Below, piece by piece: positions 22,771 through 27,666 of a DNA stretch of 27,666 bases; position 1 is the stretch's first letter, and every line of letters begins with the position of its first letter. Position numbers and translations under genes: made by a program. The notes under the pieces are model-generated. The model saw nothing but the letters and a program-made list of their open reading frames with translations, ran no database searches and was not told the origin of the DNA. This DNA comes from Verrucomicrobiota bacterium (GTDB taxonomy: Bacteria > Verrucomicrobiota > Verrucomicrobiia > Limisphaerales > CAIQOK01), in the NCBI GenBank assembly GCA_025363535.1, contig JANYDP010000027.1:1-27666 (forward strand), in the 5' to 3' direction.

Positions 22771-24600
22771 ATGATTATGATGATAAAAAACAATTTGACG
22801 ACGGGCGGCCAGGGTTGGATCTGGATTATCCTGGCGGCCTTGCTGCCGCTGAATCTGCGGGCCAAGGATATTTATGTCTCGCAAGACGGCGGAGGGACAA
22901 CCAACTCAGTCGCATGGTTGAGCGCGCCGAACAACTGGAACGGCACAGCCATCGCCCCGGGAGATGTGGTGCATCTTATCGGCACGCTGACGAACTCCAT
23001 CGTCATCGGCCCGAGCGGCGGCGGTGCCCCGGGCAATCCGATCACCCTTCTATTCGACCTCGACGCGAAACTTTCCCGGCCAACGTGGGGCCAGTTTTCG
23101 GCGTACGGCTCAACGTCCGCGCTCCCCTCCGACTCGGCCATTTACTGCTCCGTGTACGCGCACGACCTGATCATTGACGGGGGCAGCAACGGCATCATTG
23201 AATGCACCAGCAACGGCGGCGGCGGCGCATTCACCAACCACTGCACCGGCATCAACCTTCTGGCCCGGGGCAATGTCGAAATCAAGAACCTGGCCATTCG
23301 CAACCTGGGTGTCTATTACGGGACCGATCTCTGGCGTCCCGTCTTCCCCTATTTCACCAACAAGAACGGCACGACCAACTGGTCGCAGCAGGACGTGTAT
23401 AACAACTGGCCCACCCCCGGTGCCCATGTCAGCAACGAAAACCCCGCTACGTTCCGCTATATGCCCGCTTCCACGGAAGGCATTCGCATCCAACCCCAGG
23501 CTTCGACCAACCTGTTGATCCATAATTGCACGTTCGACATGTTGGCCAACGCCATTACCCTCTCGATGTCAGCCGGGTTGGCGAATGCGTGGGCCGTCAA
23601 CACGAACATTCAAATTTACTCGAACAGCTTCCGGCACTTCAATTGGGGCATCGGCTGGCTGCAAAGCACCCCATTTACGCTCTGCTATGATGCTCAAGTC
23701 TGGGCGAACTCATTCGATGACAACGCCAATTGGAACGGCAATCCCAACGGCCGTGACAACCTCAATCCCAACCACGGTGACGCCTTCATTCTGTCCTGCT
23801 CCGGCGACGGCACCGGTCCGGCCACCAACTACAACATGCGCGTTTACCGCAATTATTTCGGCAGTAATCTGACCACCAATCTGAGTGCCTGGCTGTATCA
23901 GGAAACCACCAAGGACGCCCGCTTCTGGCAGGGGCTGAAAATCTACAACAACATTTTCCGGCGCGACCTCCCGAACCTCACCACCACCTCCGCCTTGTTG
24001 AGCATGAATGGCGACGACGTGTTAATCGCCAACAACACCTTCATCGGCACGAACAACGCCGTCCGAAGCATCGGCCCCCCGGATCACGGCACCATCTCCA
24101 CTTCGTCGGGTGTCGGGATTGTGGCGAACGCCGACGGCGCTCGGGCACCCCGTTTTTACAACAACGTGGTTTACAACCTCAGCGTCGCCGTGGCGTCCTG
24201 GGTGCATCTGACCAATCCCATGACCAATGTGGATTACAACGCCTACTACTTTGTGAACCGACCCGATCCCGGGCCGTACCCGCCCGATGGCAACCAGGCG
24301 ATGATTTGGGGCAATCAAGTTTCCGGCAGCGGCTTGACCGTATGGAGCGGGTGGCGGGCCATGAAAAACGACCTCCATGGCACCACCAACCGCATCTCCT
24401 TCGGACTCAATTTCATCCCGCTTTCCTCCGACCAGACGCTGGTCGGCAAAGGCACCAACCTCGTCGCCTGGGGCATCACGGATGATTTTGCCGGCAACCC
24501 CCGGGCCTCTACCGGCGCGTGGACCATCGGCGCCTATGAAGTGGCCCGGTCCACCAACTCGCTCGTCCCGCCTTTTCTTAAACCCATCACGCCCCCGTGA
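22771..24600 (+). CDS. Secreted parallel beta-helix (pectate-lyase-fold) protein
   Basis: From ATG 22771 the product is 609 residues; ATG 22777 and 22780 are equally possible. An N-terminal Sec signal peptide (basic MIKNN, hydrophobic WIWIILAALLPLNL) has a likely cleavage after LRA. The mature part contains many Asn-rich repeats of the right-handed beta-helix kind: LLIHNCTFDMLANAITL, IQIYSNSFRHFNWGIG, MRVYRNYFGSN, LKIYNNIFRRD, VLIANNTFIGTNNAV and FYNNVVYN. These have the N-x-F/V stacking ladder of polysaccharide lyases and epimerases. The C-terminus ends IGAYEVARS...PPFLKPITPP, a common ending in such proteins. No PEP-CTERM sorting signal is seen. I cannot assign a catalytic residue. Inference: a lyase, epimerase or binding protein acting on the polymer in the periplasm or outside. 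Confidence 0.85.
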   Translation: MIMMIKNNLTTGGQGWIWIILAALLPLNLRAKDIYVSQDGGGTTNSVAWLSAPNNWNGTAIAPGDVVHLIGTLTNSIVIGPSGGGAPGNPITLLFDLDAKLSRPTWGQFSAYGSTSALPSDSAIYCSVYAHDLIIDGGSNGIIECTSNGGGGAFTNHCTGINLLARGNVEIKNLAIRNLGVYYGTDLWRPVFPYFTNKNGTTNWSQQDVYNNWPTPGAHVSNENPATFRYMPASTEGIRIQPQASTNLLIHNCTFDMLANAITLSMSAGLANAWAVNTNIQIYSNSFRHFNWGIGWLQSTPFTLCYDAQVWANSFDDNANWNGNPNGRDNLNPNHGDAFILSCSGDGTGPATNYNMRVYRNYFGSNLTTNLSAWLYQETTKDARFWQGLKIYNNIFRRDLPNLTTTSALLSMNGDDVLIANNTFIGTNNAVRSIGPPDHGTISTSSGVGIVANADGARAPRFYNNVVYNLSVAVASWVHLTNPMTNVDYNAYYFVNRPDPGPYPPDGNQAMIWGNQVSGSGLTVWSGWRAMKNDLHGTTNRISFGLNFIPLSSDQTLVGKGTNLVAWGITDDFAGNPRASTGAWTIGAYEVARSTNSLVPPFLKPITPP

Positions 24601-24611
24601 TTTGGATCAAC

Positions 24612-24627
24612 TCCTGAAATTTCAGAA
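24612..24627. promoter_or_regulatory. 7-2-7 inverted repeat, copy 3 (perfect palindrome core)
   Basis: TCCTGAA (24612-24618), spacer AT, TTCAGAA (24621-24627). The central 12 bases CTGAAATTTCAG are a perfect palindrome. It lies in the 78-base gap between the beta-helix gene and the PseB-like gene. It shares CCTGAAATTTC with the copy at 4389-4404, and the flanking CAAC is also similar. It is a candidate operator for a homodimeric regulator. Confidence 0.4.
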
Positions 24628-24678
24628 ATCGCGACCCCAAGGATCGCGCTGCCAACAACCCATTAGTCCAGGACAACC

Positions 24679-25731
24679 ATGCTCAATACACTGACCAACA
24701 CCGAACATCTCAACAGCAAATCCATCCTCATCACCGGGGGCACCGGTTCCCTCGGGAACATGCTGGTTGAACTCATCCACCAACATGCCAAGCCGCGCCG
24801 CATCATCGTTTTCAGCCGCGACGAGTACAAGCAGCACGTCATGGCCGGAAAGTTCGCCCACGTTGATTCCATGCGCTACTTCCTCGGCGACGTGCGCGAC
24901 GAAAAACGCCTGCGCCGCGCCTTTGAAGGCGTGGACTACGTCATTCACGCCGCCGCCCTCAAGCAGGTGCCCGCTGCGGAATACAATCCCTTCGAGTTCG
25001 TCCACACCAACGTCCTCGGCGCGCAGAACATCATCGAAGCCGCCATTGACACCGGCGTCAAAAAAGTCGTCGCCCTCAGCACCGACAAGGCCGCCAACCC
25101 CATCAACCTTTACGGTGCCACCAAGCTGTGCTCCGACAAACTCTTCATCGCCGGCAACAACTACAGCGGCGGCAACGCCACCCGCTTCGCCGTCGTCCGC
25201 TACGGCAACGTCGTCGGCAGCCGCGGCAGCGTGGTCCCCTTCTTCCTGGAAAAACGCAAGTCCGGCGTCCTGCCCATCACCGACATGGAGATGACCCGCT
25301 TTTGGATTACGCTTGAACAAGGTGCCCGGCTGGTGTTGAACGGCCTGCGCGACATGCATGGCGGCGAACTCTACGTTCCGAAAATTCCCAGCATGCGGGT
25401 CACCGACCTCGCCCGCATCATCGCCCCTGAATGCAAGCTCGAACATGTCGGCATCCGTCCCGGCGAGAAACTCCACGAGATCATGATCGGCCGCGAAGAC
25501 GCGCGCAACACCGTGGACAGCGGCTCCCACTTCATCATCCAGCCCATGCTGAAATTCTGGGAATCCAACGGCGGCCCCTACACCAATCTCCCGCGCTGCG
25601 CCGAAGGCTTCGCCTACTCCAGCGATTCCAATGACCGCTGGGTCAGCGACGACGAGATGAAGCAGATGATCATCGGGCTGAATCTTTCAGGCATAGACGA
25701 CCTGCTCCAAAAGTGGAAAGCCGGCCAGTAA
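24679..25731 (+). CDS. pseB: PseB-like UDP-GlcNAc 4,6-dehydratase (extended SDR)
   Basis: A 350-residue NAD(P)-dependent enzyme. It has the Rossmann motif TGGTGSLG (19-26), VIHAAALKQVPAAEYNPFE, and the catalytic stretch STDKAANPINLYGATK with Asp136, Lys137, Tyr145 and Lys149. This spacing and the replacement of the usual Ser-Tyr-Lys arrangement by Asp-Lys-Tyr are typical of the PseB/FlaA1 and CapD-like inverting dehydratases. RYGNVVGSRGSVVPFF and RPGEKLHE complete the pattern. The reaction gives UDP-2-acetamido-2,6-dideoxy-beta-L-arabino-hexos-4-ulose. PseB rather than membrane-bound CapD is favoured by size, by the absence of transmembrane helices and by the PseC-like gene directly downstream. 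A weak AGGA precedes the start. Confidence 0.9.
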   Translation: MLNTLTNTEHLNSKSILITGGTGSLGNMLVELIHQHAKPRRIIVFSRDEYKQHVMAGKFAHVDSMRYFLGDVRDEKRLRRAFEGVDYVIHAAALKQVPAAEYNPFEFVHTNVLGAQNIIEAAIDTGVKKVVALSTDKAANPINLYGATKLCSDKLFIAGNNYSGGNATRFAVVRYGNVVGSRGSVVPFFLEKRKSGVLPITDMEMTRFWITLEQGARLVLNGLRDMHGGELYVPKIPSMRVTDLARIIAPECKLEHVGIRPGEKLHEIMIGREDARNTVDSGSHFIIQPMLKFWESNGGPYTNLPRCAEGFAYSSDSNDRWVSDDEMKQMIIGLNLSGIDDLLQKWKAGQ

Positions 25732-25770
25732 CCAACTTCGAAAAACCCAACGGTTTTAGGGAAACAGATC

Positions 25771-26925
25771 ATGCAAGCAAATCAAGCGGGCAAAAAAATC
25801 ACGCACATTCCGTACGGCCGTCACTGGATCGAACAGGACGACATTGACGCCGTCGTCGAAGTGCTGCGCGGCGACTGGCTCACCACCGGCCCCAAGGTCG
25901 GCGAGTTCGAGGCGGTTTTCGCGCAGTTCACCGGCGCGAAGGAGGCCGTCGCCATCAGCAACGGCACCGCCGCGCTCCACGCCAGCATGCACGCGCTGGG
26001 CATCGGGCCGGGCGACGAGGTCATCGTCCCGACCATGACCTTCGCCGCGTCCGCCAACTGCGTCGTGTATCAGGGCGGCACGCCGGTCTTCGCGGACGTT
26101 TTGGAAAACACGCTGCTGCTGGATCCCGCGTCCGTGGAAAGCAAAATCACTCCGCGCACCAAGGCCATCGTCGCCGTGGATTACGCCGGACAGCCTTGCG
26201 ACTACGAGAAGTTGCGGGCCATCGCCAGCAAACACAAACTCGCGCTCGTCTCCGACGCCTGCCACTCTGTCGGCGGCGCGTATCAAAATCAAAAGGTCGG
26301 CACGCTCGGCGATCTCAGTTGCTTCAGCCTGCACCCGGTCAAACACATCACCACCGGCGAAGGCGGCTTCATCACCACCAACAGCACCGAACTCGCCGTC
26401 AAGATGCGCCGCTTCCGCAATCACGGCATCGCCACGGATCATCGCCAGCGCGAACAGCAGGGCACCTGGTATTACGAAATGCTCGACGTCGGCTACAACT
26501 ACCGCCTCACCGATTTCCAATGCGCGCTCGGCCTCAAGCAACTGGCGAAACTGCCGAACTGGATTCTGCGCCGCCAGGAAATCGCCCGGCAATACGACGC
26601 GGCCTTCAACGGCAACGCCAACCTCCGCCCGCTCACCGCCCTGCCCGGCTTGAGCCACGCGTATCATCTCTACGTCGTGCGCGTGCCGGCAACGAAGCGC
26701 GCGCAACTTTTCCAGGACCTCCGCACGCGTGGCATCGGCGTCAACGTGCATTACGTCCCCGTCCACCTGCATCCGTTCTATCAAAATAAATTCGGCACGA
26801 AGCGCGGGCTTTGTCCGGTCGCTGAAGCCGCGTACGACCAGGTGCTCTCCATCCCGATGTTTCCCAAAATGTCGGATGCGGACGTGGACACCGTCGTCGC
26901 CACCCTGCGCGAACTCGTCGGCTGA
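25771..26925 (+). CDS. pseC: PseC-like PLP-dependent UDP-sugar aminotransferase (DegT/DnrJ/EryC1)
   Basis: A 384-residue type I-fold aminotransferase with PLP-forming Lys191 in the block LHPVKHITTGEGG. Other motifs are ISNGTAALHASM (phosphate-binding loop), EVIVPTMTFAASANCVVY, VSDACHSVGGAY and LGYNYR-like DVGYNYRLTDFQCALG. The N-terminal IPYGRHWIEQDDIDAVVEVL and DWLTTGPKV are typical of PseC rather than the WbpE/WlbC branch. The reaction transfers the amino group of glutamate to C4 of the PseB product, yielding UDP-4-amino-4,6-dideoxy-AltNAc. The start is ATG 25771 with AGGGA eight bases upstream, 39 bases after pseB. The pair marks the first two steps towards pseudaminic acid or a bacillosamine-like 4-amino sugar. 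PseH, PseG, PseI and PseF are not visible in the window. Confidence 0.9.
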   Translation: MQANQAGKKITHIPYGRHWIEQDDIDAVVEVLRGDWLTTGPKVGEFEAVFAQFTGAKEAVAISNGTAALHASMHALGIGPGDEVIVPTMTFAASANCVVYQGGTPVFADVLENTLLLDPASVESKITPRTKAIVAVDYAGQPCDYEKLRAIASKHKLALVSDACHSVGGAYQNQKVGTLGDLSCFSLHPVKHITTGEGGFITTNSTELAVKMRRFRNHGIATDHRQREQQGTWYYEMLDVGYNYRLTDFQCALGLKQLAKLPNWILRRQEIARQYDAAFNGNANLRPLTALPGLSHAYHLYVVRVPATKRAQLFQDLRTRGIGVNVHYVPVHLHPFYQNKFGTKRGLCPVAEAAYDQVLSIPMFPKMSDADVDTVVATLRELVG

Positions 26926-26964
26926 GTCGGGCCGGCCAGTTTTGATCCAGGTTTTTCGCCACGC

Positions 26965-27666
26965 ATGAATTTAGTTCGCGCCACTGACGCCCACTTTCCC
27001 GCCTTGTGGAGCCGCCTCTTTGCCGGGGACGCGCTGCAATATCCGCTGCTTACGCCGCTCGATATTATTTATTCCAAGGAATACGCCAAGGACTCGAAGT
27101 TCGAGGACGTTTCCTTTCTCACCGAGGAAAACGGCACGCCGCTCATGGGCGTCCGCGTTGCGCTGCGCGAACTTCCGGATGGCCGCCGGGAAATTTCCGG
27201 CTTCGGCCGGCACATCGGCTATCTCGAAGCGCCGCAGATGGACGCGCCGTCGCGCGATGGTTCCGCCGGGCTGGTGCGCGAGGAGTTGCAGAAACTTTTG
27301 CAGGCGAACGAAACCGCCACCGCGTATTACCTCGAGCACCGCCCGACGCTGTCACCCGTCAGCCGCCTGCTGCTCGACGCCGGCAGCAAAGCCACGCCGC
27401 GCTTTTCGCAAATCATCAACCTGCTCGCGCCCGAAACGCAGTTGCGCAGCCAGTTGCGCAAGAGCTACAAGAGCCTCATCAACTGGGGCACGAAAAATCT
27501 CCAACTGCGCCTGCTCGATCACACCAACGTCACCACCGAGGCGATGGAACAATTCCGCCAGCTCCACATCGAAGTCGCCGGCCGTGAGACGCGCTCGAAG
27601 GAAAGCTGGGGGTTGCAGTTCGAGATGATCCGCCAGCGCGAAGCCTTCGCCGTCCTCGCCGTAGCC
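26965..27666 (+). CDS. FemAB-like transferase, 3' end missing
   Basis: ATG 26965 opens a frame that stays open to the last base (234 codons, no stop). The visible part is the N-terminal portion of a FemAB/GNAT-fold protein: LWSRLFAGDALQYPLLTPLDIIYSKEY, GFGRHIGYLEAP, YYLEHRPTLSPVSRLLLDAG and LRSQLRKSYKSLINWGTK, the basic helix that in FemAB-like proteins precedes the second GNAT half, followed by FRQLHIEVAGRETRSKESW. It lies 39 bases after pseC, where PseH would often be found. Family knowledge allows aminoacyl or acyl transfer to an amine. Inference: it may acylate the 4-amino group made by PseC, or decorate the finished chain. The missing part prevents a stronger call. Confidence 0.8.
   Translation, partial: MNLVRATDAHFPALWSRLFAGDALQYPLLTPLDIIYSKEYAKDSKFEDVSFLTEENGTPLMGVRVALRELPDGRREISGFGRHIGYLEAPQMDAPSRDGSAGLVREELQKLLQANETATAYYLEHRPTLSPVSRLLLDAGSKATPRFSQIINLLAPETQLRSQLRKSYKSLINWGTKNLQLRLLDHTNVTTEAMEQFRQLHIEVAGRETRSKESWGLQFEMIRQREAFAVLAVA

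Noticed and set aside
25743..25758. Small hairpin AAAACC-CAAC-GGTTTT between pseB and pseC
   Set aside because: Six AT-rich base pairs with no T-run, immediately before the pseC ribosome-binding site; too weak to call.
25756..26784. 342-codon ORF on the minus strand opposite pseC
   Set aside because: It is a shadow of the GC-rich coding strand; the opposite frame has full PseC motifs and the translation here is Val/Ala/Gly/Asp-rich without a fold signature.
1..27666. CRISPR arrays, tRNA genes, insertion sequences, phage genes
   Set aside because: I looked for regularly spaced repeats, cloverleaf-like sequences, transposase or integrase motifs and terminal inverted repeats and found none.

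Overview
This window is most of a large exopolysaccharide or capsule biosynthesis locus. All confidently called genes are on the + strand and the region is GC-rich. The best guess for the host is a member of Verrucomicrobiota, Pedosphaera/Limisphaera-like. The main reason is the pseudopilin style at the left end: a short prepilin leader, a GFTLLE processing site, then an RARTT-Q-N-C-I-NL-Q-D-A-QQWA-EN stretch that I associate with that phylum. This is recognition by eye, not a search. The host assignment is moderate confidence and the locus type is high confidence.

Layout. Positions 2-935 hold two tandem type II secretion/type IV pilin-like pseudopilins, the first cut by the window edge, separated by a strong intrinsic terminator at 334-369. 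Positions 1230-1907 encode a NarL/LuxR-type response regulator, followed by a short Wza-like outer-membrane export lipoprotein (1962-2588). A 314-base leader containing a stem-loop precedes a NusG paralogue of the RfaH/UpxY/LoaP type (2903-3454). A possible 49-residue ORF then overlaps the start of a small monotopic phosphoglycosyl transferase (3641-4378). From 4433 comes a dense run: Gfo/Idh/MocA sugar dehydrogenase, hexapeptide N-acetyltransferase, FemAB/GNAT-like transferase, Wzc-like chain-length protein, deacetylase-glycosyltransferase fusion, deacetylase, GT2, a second stand-alone deacetylase, FemAB-like transferase, GT2, GNAT, asparagine-synthase-type amidotransferase, GT4, GT2 and a Wzy-like polytopic membrane protein (to 22566). 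A secreted parallel beta-helix protein (22771-24600) is followed by PseB-like and PseC-like nucleotide-sugar enzymes and another FemAB-like gene that runs off the right edge.

How it fits together. The phosphoglycosyl transferase would start a repeat unit on undecaprenyl phosphate. The glycosyltransferases (three GT2, one GT4, one GT4 fused to a deacetylase) would extend it. The Wzy-like protein would polymerise it, and the Wzc-like and Wza-like proteins would control length and export. Precursors would come from the dehydrogenase/N-acetyltransferase pair (a 2,3-diamino sugar or uronic acid) and from PseB/PseC (4-amino-4,6-dideoxy sugar). The locus is rich in tailoring enzymes: three deacetylase domains, three FemAB-like proteins, one GNAT and one amidotransferase. 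That suggests a polymer whose amino groups are exposed and then re-acylated. No Wzx flippase, UDP-sugar 6-dehydrogenase, 3-aminotransferase for the left-hand pathway, PseF/G/I or exosortase gene is visible in the window.

Most worth a second look: the Wzc-like protein has valine in place of the Walker A lysine; a 7-2-7 inverted repeat recurs in three intergenic gaps, one beside the NarL-type regulator; the leader of the NusG paralogue carries a stem-loop with an ops-like core; and a deacetylase is fused to a glycosyltransferase. I found no CRISPR array, tRNA, rRNA, insertion sequence or prophage gene.
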